Positions 46,441 through 55,314 of a DNA stretch of 64,000 bases are shown here, piece by piece. A program made the translations under genes and the position numbers. A model generated the notes under the pieces. That model was not told the DNA's origin. It searched no databases and worked only from the letters and a program-made list of their open reading frames with translations. How positions within the stretch are numbered: the stretch's first letter is position 1; each line of letters begins with the position of its first letter. The DNA is from DASQZK01 sp963764345 (GTDB taxonomy: Bacteria; Bacteroidota; Bacteroidia; Bacteroidales; GCA-2748055), in NCBI GenBank assembly GCA_963764345.1, contig CAVXSF010000031.1, positions 62,001 to 126,000 of the forward strand. The letters are read 5' to 3'.

Positions 46441-47145
46441 TTATTGCTCGTTACGGAGCCTTCTGGCAATAAGAAAGATTGTGGCAAGAATAATTACCAT
46501 GCCCGTTGAAAACAGGATCCAGTTAAATGAGCGTGGAATATAGGTCATTGCCAGTTCATACAGGGGTTTGTCATTTGGCAGGTTGAATATTTCCCGGATA
46601 CTGAAATGGGAAAGGATAAATGAGGAGTAATCCCATACGAAGGCCACAATAAGGACCATGGAACCTGTAACTAATCCGGCCCATTCACGGAATTTCAGAT
46701 CCACCCTGATCCCTTTGGAGGAGAATGAAAGGACGACGGCAGCCAGCACGATCATAGAGAGTGATACGATGACCGGCGTAATCACAGGCCCGACCCAGGT
46801 TGCAGGGATGAGAAACAGGATGTCCCAGGTCATGAAGGATTCCGGCCAGCCGATAAGGAGTTTCAGAAAGATGTAATAGAAGATATCCCAGATGGCAAAA
46901 GCATAAATGAACCAGGCAAAGCGTTCAGATGCATACCGTCCTGCAAGGATCCCGGCGGAAAGAAGCATGATGAGTGTGGCTGCCTCACGCAGGATTTCCG
47001 TGACGGCCAGGCCGGGTTCGATAGGGGCAAGGGGAAAGGAAAACCCTGCCGGATACATGAGCTTCCTGAGATATATCACCACGGCGGCTTCAAAAAAACC
47101 CATGGCGACGGCAAATATGCTGACCCAGATAAGTTTTTGTTTCAT
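46441..47145 (-). CDS. Conserved multi-pass membrane protein of unknown function
   Basis: A 234-aa protein with about six or seven transmembrane helices, e.g. WVSIFAVAMGFFEAAVVIYL, FAWFIYAFAIWDIFYYIFLK, VITPVIVSLSMIVLAAVVLS, WAGLVTGSMVLIVAFVWDY and ILFSTGMVIILATIFLIA. The first helix is followed by RKLMYPAGFSFPLAPIEP, a Pro/aromatic loop. Acidic and aromatic residues within helices (FFEAAVVIY, WDIFYY) could be functional. I do not recognise a named family. It lies upstream of the GNAT-nitrilase on the same strand and may share its transcript. Confidence 0.75.
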   Translation of the reverse strand: MKQKLIWVSIFAVAMGFFEAAVVIYLRKLMYPAGFSFPLAPIEPGLAVTEILREAATLIMLLSAGILAGRYASERFAWFIYAFAIWDIFYYIFLKLLIGWPESFMTWDILFLIPATWVGPVITPVIVSLSMIVLAAVVLSFSSKGIRVDLKFREWAGLVTGSMVLIVAFVWDYSSFILSHFSIREIFNLPNDKPLYELAMTYIPRSFNWILFSTGMVIILATIFLIARRLRNEQ

Positions 47146-47377
47146 GGCGGAGTTAAAAAGTAAACTTTGATCTAAATCTATGAAAAATCCATGAAAAACA
47201 GGAACAGATGGACGGGGTTATTGATAAATTGCTGGTTCTGAAATCTCCATGAGTCAGATCAGACCTGAAAGGAAATTTCCTTTTCCATTCAGGTGAGATC
47301 ATCATGGATCATCCGTGTATGCGGCACAACATTAAATGTCGGTTATTGTTACTATCAATGTTTAACAGAGTATTTCC

Positions 47378-48307
47378 ATGGAAAATGAACTGATAACCAT
47401 CTCCGCCGTAAAGAAAAGTTTTGGTAATGTTCATGCCGTTAAAAGCGTTGACTTTGCCCTCCGGAAAGGTGAATATGTTGCCTTGCTGGGGCCAAACGGG
47501 GCAGGGAAGACCACGCTCGTTGAGATGATTGAAGGGATCAGGCATCCCGATGCCGGGGAGATCCTCATTAAAGGGAAGAGGCTCAGGGATAATAAGGATG
47601 AGTTGTATAATATCCTCGGGATCTCTTTCCAGGAAACCAGGTTTTTTGAAAAGATCACGGTTGAGGAAACTCTGAAAATGTTTGCCAGCTTCTATGGCAT
47701 GGCGGAAGAGAAGGTTGTTAAGGTGATGGATGTTGTAGGTCTTTTCGAAAAAGCGAAGGCCTTCACCAAGAATCTTTCCGGTGGTCAGCGCCAGCGCCTG
47801 GCTCTTGGAATAGCTATTCTCAACGAACCGGAGATACTGATCCTTGATGAGCCGACAACCGGCCTCGATCCCACTGCGAGGCATGAGATCTGGGATATCC
47901 TGATGAACCTGAAACAGAAACATCACGCTTCACTTATCCTCACTACGCATTATATGGAGGAAGCTGCATACCTGTGCGACAGGATCATGATTATGGACAA
48001 TGGTGAAATTATTGCCGAGGGTACGCTGGACGATCTGCTTGCCCGGGAGAATATTCACAATGTCGCCGAATTTTCTATTTCAGAAGAAATTCCGGAAACA
48101 TTAAAGATCCGGCATAACGGCATTGAGATCAAGTGGGATGAAAGCACCCGGAAAGGCTCCTGCGAACTGACCAATGTCACCCGTGACCTGCCGTATCTTT
48201 TTGATCTCCTCGGACAAAACAAGCTGACCATCATCGACTTCAATTTCAAAAAACCAACACTCGACGATCTCTTCCTGCGTAAAACAGGCCGCAGGCTTTC
48301 AACCTGA
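47378..48307 (+). CDS. ABC transporter ATP-binding protein (ABC-2 exporter, pair 1)
   Basis: Nucleotide-binding subunit of an exporter with the permease that starts 25 bp after it. The 309-aa protein has Walker A GPNGAGKTT (38-46), Q-loop SFQET, signature LSGGQRQRL (133-141), Walker B ILILDEPTTGLDP (153-165) and H-loop TTHYMEEA. The C-terminal 80 residues (ISEEIPETLKI to TLDDLFLRKTGR) are the usual extension of drug/polysaccharide ABC-2 ATPases of the CcmA/DrrA type. The substrate cannot be inferred. The pair converges with a second, distinct ABC-2 exporter on the opposite strand. Confidence 0.95.
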   Translation: MENELITISAVKKSFGNVHAVKSVDFALRKGEYVALLGPNGAGKTTLVEMIEGIRHPDAGEILIKGKRLRDNKDELYNILGISFQETRFFEKITVEETLKMFASFYGMAEEKVVKVMDVVGLFEKAKAFTKNLSGGQRQRLALGIAILNEPEILILDEPTTGLDPTARHEIWDILMNLKQKHHASLILTTHYMEEAAYLCDRIMIMDNGEIIAEGTLDDLLARENIHNVAEFSISEEIPETLKIRHNGIEIKWDESTRKGSCELTNVTRDLPYLFDLLGQNKLTIIDFNFKKPTLDDLFLRKTGRRLST

Positions 48308-48331
48308 AAACCTTCCTAAAACATCCTTACC

Positions 48332-49438
48332 ATGTTTAAAAAAGAACTCTGGCAACTCATTGTAATCCATATAAAAGAACTTATCCGCGAACCGGGCGTA
48401 ATTTTCTGGGGTATTGGCTTTCCCATACTTATGGCCTGGGGTCTTGGTATCGCCTTCAACAATAAACCTAATGTCAGGAAGGATGTAGCCTTCATACATC
48501 CGGAAGCTCATTCAAAGCTGATGAATTTCCTGGACCAGAATGCTACGGCAGGATGGACAGCCGATTCATTGAGAACTTATAATGTGACGGTGAATGACAA
48601 AGTTTTTGGAAAAACCACATTCAGGTTCATTCCTGTCAGTCAAGATCTTGCGATTCAGGGAATCAAACGCGGGAAATTCCAGCTCTTCCTTGAAAGCATG
48701 GGAGACAGCCTGATATACCATCTCGATCCTGCAAATCCCGATGCCCGAACCCTTCAGCTCCAGCTTAACAGCCTGATGGATGAAGATGACAACCATCGAT
48801 CCATCAGCCATGCCGACATTGTCCCGATGAAACTGCAGGGAACAAGGTATGTGGATTTCCTGGTACCCGGACTTCTCGCGATGACGGTGATGATGGCCTG
48901 TATGTGGGGTATCAGCTATACTATTATCGAACGCCGGAAGGGCAACATACTTCGCAGAATGGTTGCCACACCCATGCATAAAGCGAATCTGCTGGTGGCT
49001 CATATGACAGCACGTCTTTCCATGACCTTCGTTGAAGCAACAGTCTTACTGTTGTTTGCCGACCTCTATTTTGACATCAGGGTTCAGGGCAGCCTGATTG
49101 CCCTTTTCATGGTTTTCATAGCGGGGAATATCGCATTTACAGGCATAGCCATCCTGTTCTCCTCCAGGACGTCCAAGACCGAAATCGGCAATGCCATCAT
49201 CAATTTCGTGACCATGCCCATGATGATCCTGTCCGGTGTCTTCTTCAGTTACCAGAATTTCCCCGAATGGACCATCCCGTTCATTCGCAAGCTGCCGCTG
49301 ACTATGGTAGCCGACAGTTTTCGAAGTATCATCAACGAAGGAGCCGGGATTACCCAGGTAATGGGGAATACGATTGTCCTGTGCGGCATCGGTGTTGTGA
49401 CCCTTTTCGCCGGGATGAAGATCTTCAAATGGTACTGA
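48332..49438 (+). CDS. ABC-2 type transporter permease (pair 1)
   Basis: Membrane subunit of the exporter. The 368-aa protein has one N-terminal helix (VIFWGIGFPILMAWGLGIAF), a periplasmic domain of about 140 residues, then five C-terminal helices: FLVPGLLAMTVMMACMWGI, LSMTFVEATVLLLFADLYF, LIALFMVFIAGNIAFTGIAI, FVTMPMMILSGVFFSYQNFP and ITQVMGNTIVLCGIGVVTLF. ERRKGNILRRMVATPMHK is the cytoplasmic coupling segment typical of ABC-2 permeases. Its stop lies 2 bp from the stop of the converging permease of pair 2. Confidence 0.93.
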   Translation: MFKKELWQLIVIHIKELIREPGVIFWGIGFPILMAWGLGIAFNNKPNVRKDVAFIHPEAHSKLMNFLDQNATAGWTADSLRTYNVTVNDKVFGKTTFRFIPVSQDLAIQGIKRGKFQLFLESMGDSLIYHLDPANPDARTLQLQLNSLMDEDDNHRSISHADIVPMKLQGTRYVDFLVPGLLAMTVMMACMWGISYTIIERRKGNILRRMVATPMHKANLLVAHMTARLSMTFVEATVLLLFADLYFDIRVQGSLIALFMVFIAGNIAFTGIAILFSSRTSKTEIGNAIINFVTMPMMILSGVFFSYQNFPEWTIPFIRKLPLTMVADSFRSIINEGAGITQVMGNTIVLCGIGVVTLFAGMKIFKWY

Positions 49439-49440
49439 GC

Positions 49441-50601
49441 CTACCAGGCAAGGTGTCTTTTCCTGTATAAATAAAAGCCGATGATAAAATAGACCAGGGT
49501 GATGGCCACCAGGCTCACCATTTCAGGCCAGGTTTCAGACGGGGGCATGCCAAGGATCAGGACCTTGTCGAGGGCCGAAATGGCATGGGAAGGAGACATC
49601 AGTCCGTGAAGTCCGAAATCATAGCCGCCGAAACTGAAGAGTCTTGTGCTTTTGATCGGGAAAATGGCCCCGGTGAAAAACATGAAAAGGAATAGCGGGA
49701 AGTTACCGACGATGAGGATCTCGTTCACGCTTTTAGTCAGTGCTGCAACAATTAAGCTGAAGGCGATAACCGAGATCGCTGCCAGGGCGGAGACCAGGAA
49801 CAGGTACCCGAAATTTCCGTTAAAATTAAATCCAAGCAACACAGCGGTTCCGAGGGTTACCTCTACCGACAACAGTCCGATCAGCACCTGGACTATGCCA
49901 ATGCCTGCGAGAAACTCGAAGGTGGTCAGCCGTGAAAGCTTAAGCCGGATAATAGTGCGGTTTTCTACCTCACTAACGAAAGCGATGGAAGCGGTGAACA
50001 TCAACATGATGATGGAGAGGATCAGCAGACCCGGAACAGCTGCGGTGAATTCATCAATATAGCCTGATGAACCGACCCCCGTTTCTTTAAAAGTGTAAAG
50101 TTCAGGCATTCCGGTTTTTTCCTTAATGTACCGGTTGATCACATCCCCGGCCCAGATGGCAGCGATCATATAATTGTAATCACGCAGGTTTCCGAGAAAC
50201 TCGATTTCAGGCGGAACATCCAACCCTGTGTACCTGTCTTTCAATGTTTCTTCAAATCCATCCGGCAATACCAGAAGCATATCCGCTTTTTTTCTCCTGA
50301 TCTGTTCGATCGCCTGCTGCCTGTCTTTCACGGTGATGACGGTGAACGGATCAGCCAGGCTGTCGTTGTGCCACTCGTCAAGGTATTCAGCGAAACCGGC
50401 TTTTTGGAGCGATGTATCTGCGTTTGCTTCGATGCCCGAATCATTGTTCAGAACAAGGATATCGAAATGCTGTTTTGTATTCCCGCTGATCAGGTAATAC
50501 AGGAAGACGAAAAATGGTGCCATGAACACCGTAAGGATCAGCATCCAGTAATTACGGAGCTGTTCAACAAGGGTTTTCCGGATGATAGCTGCCAGTCTCA
50601 T
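49441..50601 (-). CDS. ABC-2 type transporter permease (pair 2)
   Basis: Membrane subunit of the second exporter, 386 aa. One N-terminal helix (LILTVFMAPFFVFLYYLISG) is followed by a large extracytoplasmic region (about 40-190) and five to six C-terminal helices, with VENRTIIRLKLSRLTTFEFL as the coupling segment and a PLFLFMFFTGAIFPIKSTRLF helix break. This resembles DUF/LnrM-like permeases of the YhgE/natB group more than the permease of pair 1, so the two pairs are not a recent duplication. Its ATG overlaps the end of the ATPase gene by 4 bp (ATGA), so they are co-translated. Confidence 0.92.
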   Translation of the reverse strand: MRLAAIIRKTLVEQLRNYWMLILTVFMAPFFVFLYYLISGNTKQHFDILVLNNDSGIEANADTSLQKAGFAEYLDEWHNDSLADPFTVITVKDRQQAIEQIRRKKADMLLVLPDGFEETLKDRYTGLDVPPEIEFLGNLRDYNYMIAAIWAGDVINRYIKEKTGMPELYTFKETGVGSSGYIDEFTAAVPGLLILSIIMLMFTASIAFVSEVENRTIIRLKLSRLTTFEFLAGIGIVQVLIGLLSVEVTLGTAVLLGFNFNGNFGYLFLVSALAAISVIAFSLIVAALTKSVNEILIVGNFPLFLFMFFTGAIFPIKSTRLFSFGGYDFGLHGLMSPSHAISALDKVLILGMPPSETWPEMVSLVAITLVYFIIGFYLYRKRHLAW

Positions 50602-51530
50602 GATCTCAGGTTTTTTCCGGTGAGATGAATGAATACATCTTCCAGGGTGTTCTGCCGGATTTTCATTTCCTTCACCCGGAGGTTTTTATCTTTCAGGATA
50701 CTGCTGATCCTGCCGATCTCATTCACGATGTTCTTCGAGGTAATGAACAGGCAGTTCTCACTAATCCTGAGTTTTCCCCAGCCGGGGTTTTCAAATTCAC
50801 GACTGTCAAAGCCGGAAGGTAAAGAACCCTCCAGGATGATCTCCAGGGTATCACCTTCACCGATCGTGTTTTTCAGTTCATCAGGACTGCCCGTAAGAAG
50901 TAGTTTACCTTTATCGATGATAGCCACCCTGTGGGAGAGACGTTCGGCCTCGTCCATGTTGTGAGTGGTGAGGATCACCGTTTTGTTTTCAGCAAGGGAG
51001 CGGATATACTCCCTCACCATGATACGGCTTTGAGGATCGAGGCCGGCTTCCGGTTCGTCGAGTACGATAATTCCGGGATCATGAACAAGGGCCAGGCAAA
51101 GGTTTAGCCTGCGTTTCATGCCTCCGGAGAGTTTTGCGGCCTGCACGTCACGTTTGGCTTCCAATCCCATATCGGTTAAAAGTACCGTGGCTTTTTTTTT
51201 GGCTGAACTCCCGGGGATGTTATAACACCGGGCGACAAAGATGAGTTGTTCGAGGCAGGTCAGTTTGGACCAGTGGATATTCTCCTGTGGACAGAGCCCG
51301 ATCAACGTCCCGGGGTTGTCATCGCCGGGAGGATTTTTGAAGCTTATGGTTCCGGATGAAGGTTTTGTGAGTCCGCAGAGCATGTTGATGGTGGTGGACT
51401 TACCGGCGCCGTTGGGGCCGAGAAAGCCGAAGACTTCACCGCGGTAAACGTTAAAACTCAGATGGTCGACGGCGGTGAGGCCGTTGAAATGTTTGGTGAG
51501 GTCGTGGACCTGAATGACCGGTTCGGGCAT
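50598..51530 (-). CDS. ABC transporter ATP-binding protein (ABC-2 exporter, pair 2)
   Basis: Nucleotide-binding subunit, 310 aa. Walker A is GPNGAGKST (38-46), the Q-loop is GLCPQENIHWS, the signature is LSGGMKRRLNL, Walker B is IIVLDEPEAGLDP (with Glu-Ala instead of the commoner Thr-Thr after DEP) and the H-loop is TTHNMDEAERL. The C-terminus has the regulatory extension ending NTLEDVFIHLTGKNLRS. It is the promoter-proximal gene of the pair. The Gly-Met-Lys-Arg-Arg signature is shared with daunorubicin- and linearmycin-type resistance exporters. Confidence 0.95.
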   Translation of the reverse strand: MPEPVIQVHDLTKHFNGLTAVDHLSFNVYRGEVFGFLGPNGAGKSTTINMLCGLTKPSSGTISFKNPPGDDNPGTLIGLCPQENIHWSKLTCLEQLIFVARCYNIPGSSAKKKATVLLTDMGLEAKRDVQAAKLSGGMKRRLNLCLALVHDPGIIVLDEPEAGLDPQSRIMVREYIRSLAENKTVILTTHNMDEAERLSHRVAIIDKGKLLLTGSPDELKNTIGEGDTLEIILEGSLPSGFDSREFENPGWGKLRISENCLFITSKNIVNEIGRISSILKDKNLRVKEMKIRQNTLEDVFIHLTGKNLRS

Positions 51531-51773
51531 GATGCAGGGTAGTTTGGGTAGATAAATTTACGAAATTAGTTCATGCGGGAAGCGTTTCGGGTTTTGGATT
51601 TGAGACTTTGCTGTGAAATACACGGATTGCCATGAAAGCATGGAAAAATGCAACAAACTTCCTGCAATATGTGCATTCGTAATATGCGTGAAGAGTCAAA
51701 CTCAAGAGGGTTTTTCAGACCGCATGAAGCCCTAAGTATTAGATTCCGTGGTATAAAGGAAAAAGCATGGCGC

Positions 51774-52700
51774 TCAGATCCACCGCTTGAACCGGATCAG
51801 CAGACCGCCGATCAGGGACAGCAGGATGGAGATCGCCAGGATACCGATAAACGAGTACTTGTTATTCTCTAAACTGTTTGGAATGTTCATGCCGAAGAAA
51901 CTGGACACCAGGGTTGGGATCATCAGGATAACGGTAACGGTGGTGAGCTGCTTCATCACGATGTTCAGATTGTTGGAGATGATGGAGGCGAAGGCATCCA
52001 TCATCCCGCTTTGAATGTCGCTATAGATATTGGCCATTTCAATAGCCTGCCGGTTCTCGATGATCACATCTTCCAGCAACTCTTCGGAATAGCTGCCGGG
52101 CTTGATGTATTTCGAATTCCTCAGCCTGGCCAGCAATAGTTCGTTGGCACGCAGAGAGGTGGTGAAGTACACCAGGCATTTCTCCATGTTCAGCAGTTTA
52201 TGGAGTTCCTCGTTCCGGGTGGAACGCTCCAGGTCTTTTTCAATGCGGTTGGTCTGAATGTTGATGGTCTTCAGAAATTTATGGTATGAATTGGTGGTGT
52301 GCAGGAAGATTGACAGCAGGAAGTCAATTCTTGTGTCGGTTAAAATATTTTTAATCCGGTTATTTTCAAGGTTTTGAATAACCTCCGTTTCACGGATGCA
52401 GATCGAAAGCACGAAATTGTCTCCGATGATGAAGCCCAGGGGAATAGTGGTGTATGGAACGCCGTTATGCGGATTGTAGACCGGCACGCGGATGATGATC
52501 AGCAACAGGTTGCCTTCGATTTCCATCCTGGATCTTTCATCCACATCAAGGACGTCGGAAAGGAATTCTTCCGGAATATCAAATTTGCTTCTAAGGATCT
52601 CGATTTCTTCGGTGGTGGGAGCAACAACGTTGATGTAGCTGTTATCCTGAAAACTGTCAAGTTTTGACAATTCTTTCCCGAACTTCCAGAAAGTAATCAT
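51774..52700 (-). CDS. corA: CorA-type magnesium/divalent cation transporter
   Basis: Pentameric inner-membrane channel for Mg2+ (possibly Co2+/Ni2+). The 308-aa protein has the cytoplasmic alpha/beta domain (1-150) and the long stalk helix (about 155-250). Two C-terminal membrane helices flank the signature GMN at 270-272 (SSFFGMNIPNS), the pore-mouth motif that defines the family. It ends with the basic tail RFKRWI, also typical. Length is standard. It is monocistronic, with 240 bp downstream and 330 bp upstream free of genes. Ion selectivity is not readable. Confidence 0.95.
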   Translation of the reverse strand: MITFWKFGKELSKLDSFQDNSYINVVAPTTEEIEILRSKFDIPEEFLSDVLDVDERSRMEIEGNLLLIIIRVPVYNPHNGVPYTTIPLGFIIGDNFVLSICIRETEVIQNLENNRIKNILTDTRIDFLLSIFLHTTNSYHKFLKTINIQTNRIEKDLERSTRNEELHKLLNMEKCLVYFTTSLRANELLLARLRNSKYIKPGSYSEELLEDVIIENRQAIEMANIYSDIQSGMMDAFASIISNNLNIVMKQLTTVTVILMIPTLVSSFFGMNIPNSLENNKYSFIGILAISILLSLIGGLLIRFKRWI

Positions 52701-53030
52701 AGCCGTACCTCTCTTTTGGGTCCTGCTGAGGCAAACTAGTGATTACCCTGGCAGGACAGGTTAACAATCAATTCTCGTTTCCGCGTGATAATCGTCCATT
52801 ACATTGTGTATTTAAGACGTGCAAATTTAGGCATTTTAACTTAATACTCCGCCCTGATGCCGGTATTTTTTCCCTCAGGGTAGATGAGAAATTCTTCGTA
52901 AGCCGTTTTATTGAAGAAATGTAGTGTTCTCTATGTTGAAAATAGCAGTGACATTTAATCTGAGAACTCTTTTTGGGAAGGAAAATCATTAGCAGCAAAT
53001 TGTACAGGATACGATGGTTCCTTATACAAG
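52701..53030. other. Intergenic region upstream of corA
   Basis: About 330 bp with nothing recognisable; some leader element controlling corA is possible but I cannot identify an M-box-like structure. Confidence 0.3.
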
Positions 53031-53447
53031 TTAACCATCGCCCAATCCCGTGATTACCCTGCACCGGTTGATCCGCTCTGTACGTTCCATGGAGTAATTC
53101 CCGGTAGCTTTGTCGATATGTTGTAACAGTAATAGTGCCTTTTCGTATCGATCCTTCGCCGTTGACTCCGCACCGGACAGATTCAGGAACTCAGCTTCTT
53201 CGAATAGCAGGGTGGCAATCATCTCGGTTTTATCCAATGAATATGAATCGCTTCCGGTTACCTGATTAAAGAGATCCTGCGGGGAATGATCAACGAGCTC
53301 ATAGTAGAAATCGGGAAGTTCATTCAGGGAGGTCCTGATCAGGACCAGGGCTTCCTTGTAATTGCCTTTCACCCTGAACCCAAGCAAGGCGGCGAGTACG
53401 ATGCCCAGCTGTTCGAAGTAACGCATCATGTAGTCTTTGCGTGGCAT
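53031..53447 (-). CDS. Hypothetical helical protein, possibly TPR-like
   Basis: A 138-aa protein, probably cytoplasmic, predicted all-helical. YFEQLGIVLAALLGFRVKGN is followed by YKEALVLIRTSLNEL; a later segment (AESTAKDRYEKALLLLQHID) has TPR-like spacing of small and aromatic residues. It resembles small Bacteroidota and Firmicutes proteins of unknown function that start YFEQLG. No catalytic motif is visible. It is isolated, with gaps over 300 bp on both sides. Confidence 0.65.
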   Translation of the reverse strand: MPRKDYMMRYFEQLGIVLAALLGFRVKGNYKEALVLIRTSLNELPDFYYELVDHSPQDLFNQVTGSDSYSLDKTEMIATLLFEEAEFLNLSGAESTAKDRYEKALLLLQHIDKATGNYSMERTERINRCRVITGLGDG

Positions 53448-53878
53448 TGAACATTTATTTTTTGGTTTGTCGAACGGTCGAAAATCAAAACTACAAATAT
53501 TTATTTGATGAAGGAGAAATATGTCCGGTTTCAGGTGTGCCAGAAGTTGAGAGTTATTAACAATCAGGCAAAACAGGTTTTGGAGAATTTTATGGTGTTA
53601 AAAACTTTTGATAAAAAGTGCTGAATGAGGACGCTGATTTTTTCGGGTTTGATCCCATTAAGGGCGGACGGCTGGTCGGTGGGGGAGGGTGCCCAACTTA
53701 ACTAAAGACGTCTTAAATGCAACGAAGCCCATTGCTGTGCCCGTAAATTATGGTTTGATGCCGGAGTTGCAATTTTACCCTTTCCTGTTTCCCGTCTGTG
53801 ATTTCCGGTGTCGTGACAGACCTGAAGCAGTACTTCTTCTACGTTTTCGTCCTGTATTTGGTATTCAATAATCGATAT
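53448..53878. other. Intergenic region
   Basis: About 430 bp with no supported gene. Bases next to the SDR stop contain one or two ATTCAAT/CGATATTC units related to the heptamer arrays at 59 kb. Confidence 0.3.
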
Positions 53879-54760
53879 TCAATTTCCACTGTGTTTCATT
53901 GAAGTATGTGTTTTCCCGTTATTGTTCCCCGATGTCATCTCCTCACTGACCTTCCATAACCGTTTCGCTGCCTGTTCATCATAGGAAACAGCGATTGATC
54001 TGATCTCTTTCTTATTGGAGAAATATTTCCCGCTGATGCCTTCCACCTCAGGGGATGTTGCCAGCCAGATCACGGTCTCCGACCCCTTCTCCACATTCCT
54101 CATGAAGGGTTTGGAAAGGGCGAAAAGCAGCCTCCAGATTCCCTTAAAATCCCTTCCAAAACGGCTCTTCACTACGCCCGGATGTACTGCGTTGACAGTC
54201 ACATGTGAATCATCAAGGCGCCTGGCAAGCTCATACGTGAACATGATGTTGGCCAGTTTAGACTGACTGTAAGCTTTGAATGCGGAATATCCCTCTTTCA
54301 GGTTCAGGTCTTCAAAATGGAGCTTTCCGCCTCGCTGTGCCTCGGAAGCTACGTTGATGATCCGTGCGGCCGGAGCGGCTTTCAAACTTTTAAGCAGGCT
54401 TTGTGTCAATACAAAATATCCAAGGTGATTCAGGGCAAAGGTCATTTCTATCCCCTCTGCACTTTCATAACGCCTGGGGAAAATTAATCCTGCACAATTG
54501 ATCAGGATATCAATCACCGGATATTTTTCACTGATCTTCCTGCCGATGTCCCGGGTTTCTTTTATCACCGAAAGGTCGGCGATGAAAATATCGATATTGT
54601 TATTGCCGGTTTCTTTCTTGATTTGTTCAACAACGGTTTGAGCCCGCTCCATATTTCTGGCAATAAGAACCAGCCTGGCCCCACGTGCTGCCAGATTTCT
54701 GGCGGTGAAATTTCCGATCCCGGATGTGATTCCCGAGATCACAATGGTTTTGTCTTTCAT
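53879..54760 (-). CDS. Short-chain dehydrogenase/reductase (SDR), retinol-dehydrogenase-like
   Basis: Cytoplasmic NAD(P)-dependent oxidoreductase, 293 aa, classical SDR fold. The nucleotide motif is SGITSGIG (9-16, a variant of TGxxxGIG). R35 after the second strand suggests NADP preference. The structural motif NCAG is at 88-91. The active site has N111, S139 (NVASE) and Y164-K168 (YSQSK). VHPGVVKSRFGRDF after the active site and the long C-terminus place it near the retinol dehydrogenase/WWOX-like group. The substrate is unknown. The last 15 residues (NNNGKTHTSMKHSGN) are a hydrophilic tail. Confidence 0.93.
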   Translation of the reverse strand: MKDKTIVISGITSGIGNFTARNLAARGARLVLIARNMERAQTVVEQIKKETGNNNIDIFIADLSVIKETRDIGRKISEKYPVIDILINCAGLIFPRRYESAEGIEMTFALNHLGYFVLTQSLLKSLKAAPAARIINVASEAQRGGKLHFEDLNLKEGYSAFKAYSQSKLANIMFTYELARRLDDSHVTVNAVHPGVVKSRFGRDFKGIWRLLFALSKPFMRNVEKGSETVIWLATSPEVEGISGKYFSNKKEIRSIAVSYDEQAAKRLWKVSEEMTSGNNNGKTHTSMKHSGN

Positions 54761-54819
54761 AAGAATTGTCGTTTAAAGATTTCAAAACAATTGCCGGCAG
54801 CAATAGTTTAATCCTGATT

Positions 54820-55131
54820 TCAGGGATTCAGACGTAGAACCGCCAGTCCGCTGATCACCGCCTGGCCTTTTACAGGGACAAACCGCAGTGAAATACCCTC
54901 TCCATCCTTAACTTCAGTGATAAATTTTTCCTCTACCGCAGTCTGAACGCAATATTGCCATGTAAGATCCATGTCTCCGGGAATCATCCGGCCATTCAGG
55001 TAAACACTGAAAACACGCTGGCTTTCAGCAGCCGCACCCTTTTGTTCAGCCGGATCATGGCGCCTGTTTTCAACGAATGGCTCAGTGAAGTTAAGAGTAA
55101 TCTGGAAAGTTCCGTTTGAATAAATGATCAC
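54820..55131 (-). pseudogene. Malectin-like domain fragment
   Basis: 103 codons with the pattern of a malectin carbohydrate-binding domain: GTFQITLNFTEPFVENRR, SQRVFSVYLNGRMIPGDMDL, and at the end ISLRFVPVKGQAVISGLAVL. There is no signal peptide and no enzyme domain on either side. Malectin domains in Bacteroidota usually sit inside large GH2 or similar enzymes, so this is probably the leftover C-terminal end of one. It could be a stand-alone small protein, but the abrupt start argues against that. Confidence 0.6.
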
Positions 55132-55251
55132 GAAAATAAAGTCTCAAAATACATATTCTTCCTGAAAGTGAAAGATCCGGGAGATGAAGAGCCATAAACA
55201 CTCTCATAACAGCTTTCCTGGATTCCAGCATGCCGTTTCACTTTTTTTGGT

Positions 55252-55259
55252 TATTTTTG
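55252..55259 (+). promoter_or_regulatory. Candidate -7 element before the SGNH hydrolase
   Basis: TATTTTTG agrees with TAnnTTTG and lies 56 bp before the start codon. The -33 region is not convincing. Confidence 0.35.
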
Positions 55260-55314
55260 AAACATACATGAAGAGAATATTCCTTTTTTACAAACCTGAT
55301 TACCTCATCTTTTA

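Noticed and set aside
47309..47926. A 205-codon minus-strand frame opposite the first ABC ATPase
   Set aside because: It is antisense to an unmistakable Walker A/B ATPase and has no recognisable features.
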